Positions 34,118 through 45,499 of a DNA stretch of 64,000 bases are shown one piece after another. How positions within the stretch are numbered: position 1 is the stretch's first letter; each line of letters starts with the position of its first letter. Source of the stretch: Dryas octopetala (taxonomy: Eukaryota > Streptophyta > Magnoliopsida > Rosales > Rosaceae); NCBI GenBank assembly GCA_963921425.1, contig OY992838.1:15252001-15316000 (forward strand). Direction: 5' to 3'. Below the pieces are notes generated by a model that ran no database searches, was not told the DNA's origin, and saw only the letters and a program-made list of their open reading frames with translations. Made by a program: the position numbers and the translations under genes.

Positions 34118-34505
34118 GTGTTTATAAACAGTTCATCATATTCACACTTGGCAAAGAGTACCCTCTCTCAGCACGTAGTGAAAAATGTTCCAAGAAGGAA
34201 GGTGACATACGAAAAGCATGTCTACCAATTTTTGGTAGATGAAGGTACTGCACTTGAGCAGGATTGGCAGTACGTCGCGAAACATACAAATGTTTCTATC
34301 TAAACTTATTTAAATTTACTTTAAAAAGATTACCTACCAAATTATAAATGAATATATTTTGTTTTTTTCCCTTTATAGGAAATTATTGTAGATTCAAGAT
34401 AGCAGGCTATCAAACTGTACAAGGCCAACAACGTATCATGGAAGTCTTGTGCAAACATCCTATGGTTTGCGCTGTGACAAATCATCCCTCACTACACAAA
34501 TATTA
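34118..34505 (+). pseudogene. Papain-like cysteine protease gene fragment (tentative)
   Basis: A frame at 34160-34302 reads ..YEKHVYQFLVDEGTALEQ DWQYVAKHT. A second, after an interruption (34380-34500), reads CRFKIAGYQTVQGQQRIME VLCKHPMVCAV. The pattern (an acidic helix and D..YVAK, then a basic K/RI.GY..V, then an E/D...M..L..HP..VAV) resembles the region between the Cys and His active-site residues of plant C1A proteases. No catalytic Cys or His is included and stops intervene, so it cannot be functional. Family assignment is from pattern memory and moderate at best. It lies between the two direct repeats. Confidence 0.4.
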
Positions 34506-34737
34506 AGAGGTAAGTCAAAGTTATCTAACTGTAGTATGCAACATACAAATTTATCTTAATTAAGACAACTATGATCAATATTCGTAATGTTGCGAAAAAT
34601 CTGCCAATATTACAACTTCTTAATATCCAAACATGATTTCTAAACCCTTATTCCCAAAATCACCTATAACAACACGAAAATACCATGAAATGTGTACACG
34701 ATAAAATGTGACTTTGGAAGACCACACACCATTTGTA

Positions 34738-35615
34738 CAGTAACCTTTATTATTATCTGCTATATATAAATTTCTCATTTAAGTGATAGGTAAAGAACAA
34801 CTTTAATATCCACTTATTAAAATACTTTCCACATTATTAATTCCTTGTCTTACCATACCCATCCAATATCCATTTTTAAAATACTTTGCACATTATTGCT
34901 TGTCTCACGATACTGATTCTTATTAAAGGAAACATATCCACATTCCAGAGTCACTTCATCACATACCATGTCCAATGATCCTAATTTTTATAATCAACTA
35001 TGACATAGTCAATACGAAATTAAATCCTATACATGATACCAAAATCTCATGTTTGTAGCAGCTAAAATACAATAGAGAATATTCTTATACACATTCTAAA
35101 TCACAAATAAAAGAACCAATATACATCTAGTCAAAATATAATGCTTAAATAAAGTTTCTATACTGTAATTTTGCAACAATATAGTGTCTTTACAAACAAC
35201 AAAACTAAAATAATTCAAGTACCAAAATCTCACATTTGTAACAACCAAAATACAATATAATAATTCTATATTCTTATCCACAGTTACACCTAAACCAAAA
35301 AAAAAAAAACACATTTGATCAAAATAGACTTTCACAAGAAATTGATCTATAAGCTTTCTTCAATATGTACTTGAAAAGTATGCTTATAAACACAAGACAT
35401 ATTACTTGGGTGTCCATTACCTTGATATATTTATCAATGGTAATGCGACGAGAAAAGAGGACCAGACTTAGTTTGTTAAGGCAGCTCTACCATAGCTGCA
35501 AAATTCAATAATGAGAAAAATCTCCAAAAGAAGTTGAGGGAGTATACCATATATGGATACTTCAAAAAAGCATTTTTAAAGGGACGAGTTTGAAGATATA
35601 GAGCTGGAGGTAGAA
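34738..35615. repeat. Direct repeat, right copy (about 870 bp)
   Basis: Second copy of the repeat at 32854-33715, about 1.9 kb downstream. It diverges from the left copy right after GAGCTGGAGGTAG (35601-35613), where a short unrecognised frame begins (next entry). An internal motif (AAATAAAGTTT...CAACAATAT.GTGTCT) also recurs at about 36220 and 36505, so more decayed copies exist. Confidence 0.7.
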
Positions 35616-35621
35616 AAGTCC

Positions 35622-35909
35622 TTGAAGTTGGTGCTTTTAGCCATTGTGTCGTATGAGTATGTCTATTTTTACACTCAGAATTTTGAGGTAAAGCGATCAG
35701 AGCATGCAATCAAAAAGTTTCTGGAGTTCATTATGTCTGAGTTTGATATCATGCGTGGATATCGACCTTTCATTCTAGCTAAAGCCGCCACATTAGTGGC
35801 AATGAACAAGGAAATAATAAGGGAGAACTTGCAAAGTATGATTCAATTAAATTATGCTTTTAAGGGCTTAAAAATTATGGACTCTCTTTTACATGTTACA
35901 CATGGTTGA
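35622..35909 (+). CDS. Unrecognised short open frame (95 aa), possibly a gene fragment
   Basis: A 95-codon frame with unusually gene-like composition (AIKKFLEFIMSEFDIMRG, ILAKAATLVAMN, MIQLNYAFKGL), predicted mostly helical and amphipathic. No intron, start context or family could be identified. It abuts the edge of the right direct repeat, which is compatible with a captured exon or the remainder of a disrupted gene. No function is proposed. Confidence 0.25.
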   Translation: MKLVLLAIVSYEYVYFYTQNFEVKRSEHAIKKFLEFIMSEFDIMRGYRPFILAKAATLVAMNKEIIRENLQSMIQLNYAFKGLKIMDSLLHVTHG

Positions 35910-36227
35910 AAGAGTGGATAGACATGCAAGAATATGCTCAGAGACCCAAATGTTTGATGGATTGCAGCTGAAGATATGGAGATATGGACCCAAATGCTAC
36001 AGCAGTAATATGCTCATACTTTTGACAAAAACATCATGAGTGAAATTGATATATTTTGTCTTGGTTTTAGCAAACCCCCAAAGTCCAGGGTAAAGTGTAA
36101 AAAGGCAAAAGAGTATTAATTATTAGCACAAAATTGATCCTAATCGCTCTTCATTTTCAATTGGAAGATGTTCAAAAGTGAAAAAAAAAAATATATATAT
36201 ATATATAATGCTTAAATAAAGTTTTTG

Positions 36228-36745
36228 AATTATAAGTTTATAACTCTGCAACAATATGGTGTCTCTGAAAAAAAAAAAAAGGTAAGATAAATCAAGTCAC
36301 GTTTCAAACTGTCAAATACAATAGATCAACACATATATTTATATACGCTTTCAATAATTCAAAAAAAAAAAAAAAAGTAGACATGCATTTGATCAAAATA
36401 TAACACGTATGCTTAAATAAATGGGTCCTTGGGTGACTTTAACGAGTTGCTTTCTCCAGATGAGAAGAGTATAGTGTGTCTCGTCCCTCCTAAAGTTTTT
36501 AAACTATAACTCTATAACAATATTGCGTCTCTGAAAAAAAAAAAGGTAAGATAAGTCAAGTCATGTTTCAAATTGTACAATAGCTTAACATATATTTAAT
36601 TATATACGCTTTCAATAATAATAAGAAAAATAAATAGACATTTGATCAAAATATAACACACTTAAACAAATGGGTCCTTGGGTAACTTTAACGAGTTGCT
36701 TTCTCCATATGAGAAGAGTATGGTGCATCTCGTCCCTCCTATTTG
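36228..36745. repeat. Tandem repeat, two units of about 265 bp
   Basis: Units 36228-36497 and 36498-36745 share CTCTG.AACAATAT, GGTAAGATAA.TCAAGTCA, TATACGCTTTCAATAAT, TTGATCAAAATATAACAC, AATGGGTCCTTGGGT and CTCGTCCCTCCT. The phrases also echo the larger direct repeats at 33.2 and 35.1 kb. Non-coding. Confidence 0.75.
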
Positions 36746-36872
36746 ATGGCGAACTTTCAATAGGCTCTTGACAATTGCAAGCTTACCATTATCTCTTGTT
36801 TTGGTTTTCCCTTCACATGGTGACAGGGTTATGATCTAGCAAGTGTGATTTTAAAGAAGTTAGATTGAGGGA

Positions 36873-37011
36873 TTAATACTGCAGAGTTCTATAATCTTTA
36901 GGCTTCCACAATTATACATCATATTGATTCCATAATGTCCGATGAATACTGCAGAGTTCTATAATCTTTAGGCTTCCATAATTATACATCATATTGATTC
37001 CAAATTGTCCG
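36873..37011. repeat. Tandem duplication of about 68 bp
   Basis: AATACTGCAGAGTTCTATAA and the following sequence through TTGATTCC.(A/T)A.TGTCCGAT occurs twice back to back, with only a few differences between units. Non-coding, recent-looking. Confidence 0.85.
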
Positions 37012-37814
37012 ATCACAAGACTATTCTCTTGGAATCTAGTCTCACACCACCAAATAATGTAGGATCGAGACGGCCTAACTAGTTCCACTTTGAAGTCATG
37101 TGGTTGTTCGCGAGGCTTGGAACCATGCATTGCATTTAATTTTCTTGTCTCCTTGATAAATTGAAGTTTTGTACTTATTCCCTTGCTTTGTGAAATAATA
37201 ATTTTTTTTAAGAATATTACAAGAGTTGGCATTTTGTAGTTACTTGATCCTAGCTACTAGTAACAAGTTAATTGGCCAGTTAATTGTATGATATGCCATG
37301 GTGTCAAGTCATGTAGCATGCACATTTAGAGTGACAGTAAACAGTTAGGGCTGATGTGGAACATTTGGGCAGGAAGTTTTCTCGTTAAGTCATTTGGTAT
37401 TCTGCAGTGTGCCACACAAGAGCCACTTCATCGCTACATCACTAAACGGGCCTCTTGACGGAAGATATAACGGAGGTACAATTTTGTAAAAAAGTAGAAG
37501 TAGATGTACCGAAATGCCAATTTTTTAAACTTGGGGTATCAAGTAGCGAAACATGGTAAAGTTGAGGTATTAAATTGCATCTTGCCCGACCTTAAAATAA
37601 GCAATGCACATTTTATACTTTTGTTTCGCTAAATAAATGTAGTTCTTTTTATTTTCTTGTTATTTACTTTGGAAATATAATATTTATGCAAAACTTTTTC
37701 TCATGAATATATGAAAGTTTTTATTTGGAGGTATTTCTAGTAGATCTAATAATTTTTTAAAAAAAATTTATTTTCTCAACTTGTGCAGCAAATACACATG
37801 TCATATTTCATTAC

Positions 37815-38220
37815 AATGCATCTCCTATTTACAACCATATAAAAATCACTCAAATTGTATCTACAACTCCAGATAATTGGCCCTAAACTAGGTTACCTGA
37901 AACTGTCCAATTTTTCAAATATTTTCCTAGAAATTTGATTGGACAGTTTCGGGTACCCTACTTTGGGGCCGATTATCTGGAGTTGTAGATGTCCGATTTG
38001 AGTGATCTTTATATGGTTGTAAAGAGGAGATGCATAACTTTAAACCCAGTATAAGTTTGCTGAATTTGGTGGAGGTTCGATGGGTCCGTAATTGACACAG
38101 GGTCCGTAATTTTCAAGCCATAGTTGAGATAAAAACTGAAAAGCACAGGGTCCGTAATTGACACAAAATAAAAGTTTCAGTTATTCGTTGATAAAAAGTA
38201 AAATTCATGTCCTGAATAGA
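37815..38220. mobile_element. Foldback element, copy 2 (left arm truncated)
   Basis: Same family as 30983-31600: ATGCATCTCCTATTTACAACC at 37820 is mirrored by GGTTGTAAAGAGGAGATGCAT near 38015-38035 around a centre near 37925. The left arm starts only at the inner part of the arm, whereas the right arm continues to about 38220 with the outer-arm motifs (GTTGAGATAAAA, GACACAAAATAAAAGT). A phrase GGGTCCGTAATT is repeated three times in the right arm. Confidence 0.75.
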
Positions 38221-38798
38221 GACATGGGGTATAGTTGAAGTTCTTTAGCTAAAATTTTCCCTATACAAGTCCTAGGAAATAAAGGAAAGAAAATTAAAAA
38301 AAGAAAAAGTGATGTATGGATTATATACCCTAAACGAAAAAAAAAATATATATCTATAATGGTTGTGCACCTTATGTTTCTATCTCTCCCATCACGTGAT
38401 GTGAGAGATGGTTACAGTAGATGTATAAACTCGTTATATAGAAGTTTTACTCGCCCTAAACACATTAACACATTTAATTGTTTAAGGCCTATAGAAGAAC
38501 TAACCTTAATGGGTTTTTTTTTTTTTTTTGTCAAGTACCCCAAATCCCTTTTTTTTTTTGGTCAAAACCTCTATTTCAAATTTTTTTTTTCCTCGAAAAC
38601 CCTAAATCCTATTGTTTTGTTTTATCAAAAACCCTAATTCCTATTTTGTTTTTTGTTTTTTTGTCAAATCCGCTCAACCTAACTACTTATTCTAAATAAT
38701 TGAATTTAAGCATAATTTTACTACATGCATAACATGATGAATCAATAACTCCATAAGTCATATATGAAAGTAATTAAGAGAGAGAGTTTTGTACTTAC

Positions 38799-39190
38799 TT
38801 TTGAGTTGCCAAGGCTCATGTTTATAAAGATCGATGTCTCTAACAATTCCACCATATATGGACCTGTCACCATAGACTTTCTGTTGGAGATAAAAAATAA
38901 GATGTTGAAGGAATGGCCGAAACTTCATCCCATATGGTATGCACTTCTTCCATTCATAACAATGTTCTTCTTGGTTAATTTGATCAAAATAAAGCAAAGC
39001 ACTTGAAGGCCATTATGTCACACTCGTTATCTCTTTTCCTTTATTGCTTGAATGAGGTGGCAAATTAGGACTTGAAGGTTTGGTACGTTCTTGATCAACT
39101 TGAGTATCGATATTGTTGTGTAAGAAGTTATTGATCTCCGAATTTTCCTTCTTATTTTCTAGAGTACTTGTCTTCCTTGGATGCCACATG
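38799..39190 (-). pseudogene. NAC transcription factor, N-terminal exon relic
   Basis: On the minus strand the frame reads IPYGMKFRPF.QHLIFYL then QQKVYG ... GGIVRDIDLYKHEPWQLK and ends at a good donor (AAAA|GTAAGT, 38799/38798). This is subdomains A-B of a NAC DNA-binding domain, which begins P.GF.F.P.D.ELI..YL and reaches I.DIDLY..EPW.L at the conserved first intron. A plausible upstream extension starts at ATG 39190 but contains a stop (near 39018). FRP is followed by FLQH rather than the usual T/S-DEEL. No second or third NAC exon was found downstream on the minus strand. It is a truncated relic. Confidence 0.6.
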
Positions 39191-40304
39191 TCTACTAAAA
39201 AATCTTAATCCTCTTATTTGTTAATTATTTATACATAGAAATAGAATTGGAGATTTTTCAAATCTTTGTAGGATTTCCAAATCTTTGTAGAGTTTAGCTT
39301 ATTCTTTTTTCTTTTTCGTACAACAAGCATCTTATTATTTTTTTTCTTCAAAGTTTAAAATTTTAAGCTTATGAATGATAAATATAACCATTTAACTATT
39401 CGTCTTGGGTATTTCTTCAACAATTTTTGAGAGATTCAAGTTTGAATCCCCTATTCTAAAAAAGAAAAAAAGATCAATATAAATTATATCCACCCTAAAT
39501 TTAAGGAGAAATAACAACTCTAGAACATGCTCTCGTTGGTTAAATTATTTTGTGTAATTTTAACACCGTCACATAGGGTATAGTATTAGTAACGCTCACA
39601 TATATTATAAAATGTAAATTGGTTGCACCACATGGTGGTGTTACAGTTATACAAAATAATTTTTTTGATTCAAGGGAGGGAGGATCCCAACTTGGGTGCA
39701 AAGGGGGTTATTCTACAACTCTTTTCATTTGGGCTACCTAAACAACTGCCAATCATAAAAGATATACTGATATAGGCCCTGTTTTAATGAGATTCATAAT
39801 TTTGATCTCTATTTTAGAAAGTTAAAATTTTGACCAAGTTTTTTTTCAATGAATTTCGACTCATATAAGTATATACACACGGTAGCTAGTTCAACTTTAA
39901 TTTCCATCTTCTTGATTCCGAGTTCTTATATGGGATCAGCTCGACTATTTCCTCAACCAGCTCGACCTCCTCAATTTTTTGGCTAATTTAGACATTTTAC
40001 GATATTAATTAAAAAACAAAATGGTAGACAATTGCCTCATTGCACTTATCGATGATACAATTTTGGAATACTCTGTCTTTATGTTATGTCTCATTTAGTT
40101 AGCTACGTTAATTACAATAGAAGTTGAGAAAGCATATGCATTTTACCTTGGTGACAATCTCCAAGCATATGCACGTACGTTTGTGCACTTCTCCACAGAT
40201 CTTGGTGCTACAAAATATGAAAAATTTGCAAATTATAAAATAAAAAAAAACTTAAGTTAAACTTTTGAGATATGTTAATAGGTTAAAGTTAAATTTTGAA
40301 GGTA

Positions 40305-40622
40305 CTAAGCAAATCCAATGGCCTCAGATCCATTCATTATGCGCAAGAGTTTGCATGAATCAACAAAGATTCTGTTACATCCAAAAACATAACTAAAATT
40401 AGTGATGTTGTTCATTGTACGTACATAATTCAAGTCTTTGTAGCTTGATTAATTTAATTTCAAAGTTATAAATAAGGAAATTAAGAAATACTTACTCCCA
40501 TGGCGCATTCCCAACAAGCATCGCATTCTCAACAAGCATGCATCTATCCTTGACCACATAAGTAGGCACATGCTCAAAACCATTCAGAAGGTCTATCAAT
40601 TTGCTCTCTTTCATGAAGTCTT
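40305..40622 (-). pseudogene. Aux/IAA repressor gene, 3'-terminal two exons (relic)
   Basis: Exon 40620-40496 reads [17 protein letters not shown] then VVKD ... MLVGNAPWE, with a donor (GGGA|GTAAGT). Exon 40371-40305 reads IFVDSCKLLRIMNGSEAIGFA and stops (TAG 40307-40305). These match domain IV and the C-terminus of plant Aux/IAA auxin-response repressors ([20 protein letters not shown], then MFV.SCK.LRIMKGSEAIGL). The acidic EDKDGDW patch is altered to VVKDRC and a 5-residue MLVEN/MLVGN duplication is present, so the interaction surface is broken. A weak candidate for part of domain III lies at 41012-41110 (LDG..GFDGYH ... IEKMF). No domain I/II or start was found. Confidence 0.65.
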
Positions 40623-42048
40623 TCATTCATTGTAACAAACAATTACCTTCATTCCAAAAATTAAATAAAACTAATTTAATCTAGAACTTTTGATTAAATA
40701 CTAATACTATAAAAATGTGACTTTGAAGCAAAGTTTATTATTAGCTCAGTACATTATAAAACGTGTACACAATAAAATGTGACTTTGGAAGACCACACAC
40801 CATTTGTTTAGTACTACTCATAAGACAGGACTTGTCAAGAATCCAATGCACATACAATGCACAAAATAATAGGATCAAAATTGTGTATGCTCGTTGTTTG
40901 AATCAAATTAAACCAGCTTTTTGAATAATTAGGCTAAATAACTCAATACTATCTATCACATATATCTCTCATTATATATATTTGCGTGCAAAGTTAATTA
41001 ACTTCATACATGTATTGAAGAACATCTTTTCAATTGGCCACTCTTTGTGGTAGCCATCAAAGCCACCATCACCATCCAAATTTGTTGTCACAAAAATAGA
41101 CGAAAAATAAAAACCAAATTTTCGATTTGTACGTACGTGTTGGCAAATTAGTAGAGCATAATATAAATGAAGAAGACAAATCATATTGTATATTTTCATT
41201 TAATTTGGACCAACCATATAACATGCATGTTGGTATAATTTTCATTTAATTAGTTATGGCCGTTGATTCTGTTCAATTTGCATGAAGGGCGGATGACACA
41301 TTAATATGCGAAGCTTCATCAAATCAATGAAAGACGAAGAGAGAGAACGTGTAGAAAAAGTGGAGAGCAAATTATCACTGCCTTACTCAAAATGTGACAC
41401 ATGCTTCTACTACTTCACTTATCATGATGATACATATATTTCTAACCCTTCATAATTGACTCCTAATTTAAAACTTTCAAGTGATCGATAAAACTATAAA
41501 TTTGTAATCAATAAAAATAAAGAGTCGTTACTTCTCTTTTAAAGTGAACTTCTTTAGAAGAAGAGGAATATAATGAGAAAAGCTTTGGAACTGCTTGATT
41601 ATTTGGTTTAACAAAGAAAGAATAAGTTAATTAGATATCCTAAATTAGCTATCAAAATTTAACAATTATATTTTAAGTCATTTCTTTTAAATGGCTTAAA
41701 CCGTAGACTACCTTAAACCATAAATTATTAATGGATTAAAACAGTTTGTTTTGTACCATTAGTTTTCAAATGTTTTATAATTAAATAATATAATATAATT
41801 ATACAGTATTATATTGCTTGTAATAAATGTGATATCCTTTAGGATCATGGCTCCCCCATTTATGAACCTTCAACTCCTGGTCAAATTAAATAGTGAGATG
41901 TGGAAACTCTTTGGTTGCCCTGTCTTGAATATACCACTTTGATTTTCTAGGAAGTTGACCTTTTTTGCCAATGCAGAAATACTCATACTTTCCATATCAT
42001 GTTCCATTAACCTTTTTTGACATGAATCATAATTCAAATACCAGAATC

Positions 42049-43896
42049 TTATGTTGCTCTATTACCCCTCCACCCATTAAACATTTGATTAGCTACATTA
42101 TCCCTCCATTCAGACCATTGATTAGATGGTCCAATATTTTCAATATTTCCATGATTCTCATTGATCTCATTGATGAGATCGTGATGGAACTTAATACTCC
42201 ATTGGATCCAAAGACATCTCTCTCCTTCAAGTTGTGTAAAAGACAACAAGCAGTTATTATTCGATATTGAGTTTTTAGTGGATAGAATGATGGACTCCTT
42301 AAGATTGCCCAACATATCTTAAGGAGTCCAAAACAATGTTCCACCACATTCCTTGTTGATGCATGCTTCCTGTTAAAGTATTCCCAGTAATTCAAAAGCG
42401 CACATCCATCTCTTCATTCATACATATGCAGTGGCGGAGCTATGCATAGGCCTGCAGGGGTCTTGGCCCCCCAAACTTATTTCAATCCTTTTACTATTAT
42501 TTGTATAAGTGTACTCTTATAGATATGAAAATGGATATGATTAAGCTTCGTGGCCCCCCCATTTAGCTCTTATATATGATATATGTTGATAAAAAATTGC
42601 ATTCCAACGTGAATAATAGTAAAATTGTAAAAAGCCACTTCTTTTTGGTAAGCAAATTCACTTATTTTCATTCAATTATAAATGTTTAGTAATCAAATAC
42701 AATTAATAGGTTACCATACATGTCAAAAAAATCAAGCTTTGCATTTTATGATTTGGCCTCCCTAAATAAAATATTCTGGCTCCGCCCCTAGACAAATGAT
42801 ACATTTTTCCTCTATAAGGTGCAAGAAACCCTTCACTATTTGTGCCTCCCCAAATAAAATATTATGGCTCCGCCCCTAGACAAATGATACATTTTTCCCC
42901 TATAAGGTGCAAGAAACCCTTCACTATTTGTGTAACCGACATCCACAAGGTAATAATAACCTAAAAAAGTAAAAATATAGAGGACGTACTTCATGTTAAA
43001 AAAAAATTAAAATCTATAATATTATTCACCTATCATATTTGTCTTAGTCTTACCAGTTGGGACCATTAACCCATGTGACCTAGATAGCATCTAGCTCGAA
43101 GTACCCTAGAGTCTGATGCGAAACCCTCCTAACTCGGTAACATGAATACGAACTTCATATCTCGAGAACAAACACCCAACACATTAGTGGCAATTTCACC
43201 TTTTCTTGTTCGATATCTTGGCCTGTCAACCTCTGGGACATGCACCTTAATATAAATCTCATCTAATTAATGCTCCCAAACAATTCTATACAAACAAAAC
43301 TACAAGGTTCAATTTACATGTCAACAAAAAAAAAAAAAGAATTAATAAATGATTGTCTTAATTTACTAGTGTATAAACATACCTTAAACCATTTCTACCT
43401 TTCATCAGTGCAATCATTAGGCACAGGATCTGTCACTCTTAGTAGGATTTCATGGAGCCTTAGAACCACACTTAGAACCGCATTGAAGTATCTACTAATT
43501 GTCTTCAGATCGCCCAAATATATTATGAATTGTACGGTTTTTTACGTGATGGACAAGTATATGTAAGAACATACAAACTTGCTCCTCAACACACACCCTA
43601 CCATTCATCTTGAACCCTCCACTAGTACGAAGTAATTCACACAAAATTCCATAAGTATTCCTATCGATTCAGAGTTCATTCACACATGTTATATCACCAT
43701 CACTTATAAAACGATCTAGAAGATTCAATTGAGTCTCATTCCAAGCAAAAGTATGATTCGTAAGATGATACTTTTCATAATTATATGTGGTCACAACATA
43801 TGTGACAACAACCATCATCATGGATGCACAAAATCGAAGCCTCCCTAACTCTATTGCAAGTATAGTTGTAACAATCCTCTTTCTCTTTCGGGTCAT
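42049..43896 (-). pseudogene. PIF/Harbinger transposase (DDE nuclease) pseudogene
   Basis: Read right to left, broken frames follow the order of a plant HARBI1-type nuclease: LLDRFISDGDITCVNEL (about 43670-43730), MNGRVCVEEQVCMFLHIL.HHVKNR (about 43560-43620), EILLRV.DPVPNDCTDER (about 43410-43460), VDRPRYRTRKGEIATNVLGVC (about 43170-43235), GYYYLVDVGYTNSEGFLAPYR (about 42890-42955), and YFNRKHASTRNVVEHCFGLLK with LRSPSFYP.KTQYRIITACCLLHNL (42390-42240). The last part ends with IGPSNQWSEWRD.. in another frame. Many stops and frameshifts, plus an inserted element at 42430-42790, make it inactive. Confidence 0.8.
42430..42790. mobile_element. MITE-like insertion in the Harbinger pseudogene, with local duplication
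   Basis: CAGTGGCGGAGCTA (42430) and TGGCTCCGCCCCTAG (42777) are inverted ends of about 13 bp. They lie inside a transposase frame that continues on both sides (MYHLS side right, NYWEYFNRKH side left). A 95-bp segment at its right border, including GGCTCCGCCCCTAGACAAAT and the adjoining transposase piece, is tandemly duplicated (about 42757-42850 and 42851-42940). Possible imperfect 8-bp flanks suggest a hAT-type MITE, unproven. Confidence 0.5.
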
Positions 43897-44087
43897 AGCT
43901 TGTTTTTTATTTTGATCTATCTCTAGTCATCATATGAAAAAAAATTAATAAAGTATCTAGATAAAAGCAACAAAACAGCCCCCAAGTATCTGAAGCAGGC
44001 CCCCAGCAATTAAAAAAAATTAGCAACAAAACAGCCCCCAGTGTCCAGATAAGTTTTATTTATAAAAAAATAAAGAAGTAATTAAGG

Positions 44088-44345
44088 GCCCGTTTGACAT
44101 TGTTTCTTGGAAGTGTTTATGCTAAAAAGCACAGATACTTTTATAAAAAATCTAAGTGGTTCATACAAAAGCACTTGGAAGTGCTTCATGTGGAAGCACT
44201 TGACATGTACTTCTCAAAAAACTCCTTAAAAATGCTTTTATAACCCAGAAGCACTTTTATTTATTTTTGCCAAACGCTACCAAAAGCGCTTTTGGCAATT
44301 CGAAAAGAGCTTTTGGCAATTCTAAAAGAAGTTTGACATGTTAAT
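44088..44345. repeat. MITE-like repeat (GGCCCGTTTG family)
   Basis: TAAGGGCCCGTTTGACATTG starts a block rich in AAGCACTT and AAAGCGCTTTTGGC motifs. It resembles the block at 51950-52313 (AAGCGCTTTTGACTATT, GCACTCCAAACAGGCC). Such GGGCCTGTTTGG-ended, non-coding elements are frequent in plant genomes. Ends and target duplication were not fixed. Confidence 0.4.
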
Positions 44346-45499
44346 TCTTTCCTATAAACCAAACACCAAATTAGATTCATACATTATTATGATACCAACC
44401 TAGCTAGACCTTTATAACATATAAAACAGTTGGGTCTGACAATTTATCATGTATTATATATGTTCAATATATACCCAATTGGCCAATTGCGCACAATTTG
44501 CAACATGCATGACATATAATACACATATCTAATTTCCAAACATGAATAATAGAGAAAAAGCATGGAACTTGAAATGAAAGAAACAATGAAAAAGTAGCAA
44601 CTGTACATATGATATTTCTCCACTTTAGAGACCCATTTTACATAAAAATAAATCATTCAATCAACCAAAACGGTCCCGAGAAATTGGAACACCCAAAAAT
44701 GGGAATTGAATCATCTCATATATGTAAAAAAGCACAGAGAAAAAGAAAATTAAAGAAGCACGCCAAGAAAATATCCAATAGGCAGCAGTGAAGACGACCC
44801 AATTAAGATCAAGAATATCATGTTCTAAAATCAATCAATATGTACATATAGCTCTATCAAAAGAATGTTTGAACAATGTATGAAAGAATCAGAATATAAC
44901 CCATGTGACAAATAGCTAGAGAACCCTTGATTTTACAAAGATTTTTGTAATCCCTAAACCAAAAAAAAAATAAAAAATCCAAATATTAGAGAAATACCTG
45001 GTCAGGAGAAAATGGAGATGAGCAAGACAAAGAGCGGAGAAGATGGAGGCGATTGATTCTTGAGAAGAAGATCTGAAGATGGAGGCGAGCAGGTGAGCAA
45101 CAAACGACCGAGGGCAAGAGACGACCTAGCAGCAAGAGACGCCTCTCTCAGAGGTGTCCCACCAATTAGCTTGGGACAAAATTTTTTACTTATTTGGGAC
45201 TCTGGTCCCAAATAAGTGTTTAGTCTCATGTATCTTGTAAGAGCACCAAACATGTCACACGAGACTGTTGTCAATTTTAATTGAATAGTCATGTCCTATC
45301 TCATGATCCAAATGAGGCCTTAGTGTACTTTGACCGCACAAAATAGACCAACGCAATCAAACATGGGTTACATGTGTACGTTGGGTGCATTGACACACAT
45401 ATGAAGACATGTGAATGTACAACATGAAATCTCTTACCTTCCGTAAAGAATGAGATGTCCCTAGAAAGAAAGACTCGCAAAGTCTCTGGCCAAAGCATT

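Noticed and set aside
36912-37232. 106-codon minus-strand frame
   Set aside because: It is largely generated by a 68-bp tandem duplication and has no similarity to a known family.
44970-45320. 96-codon minus-strand frame near GGGACAAAATT / TTTGGGACTCTGGTCCCAAATAAG
   Set aside because: No recognisable domain; the sequence around it looks like a MITE-like inverted phrase, and splice or start context is absent.
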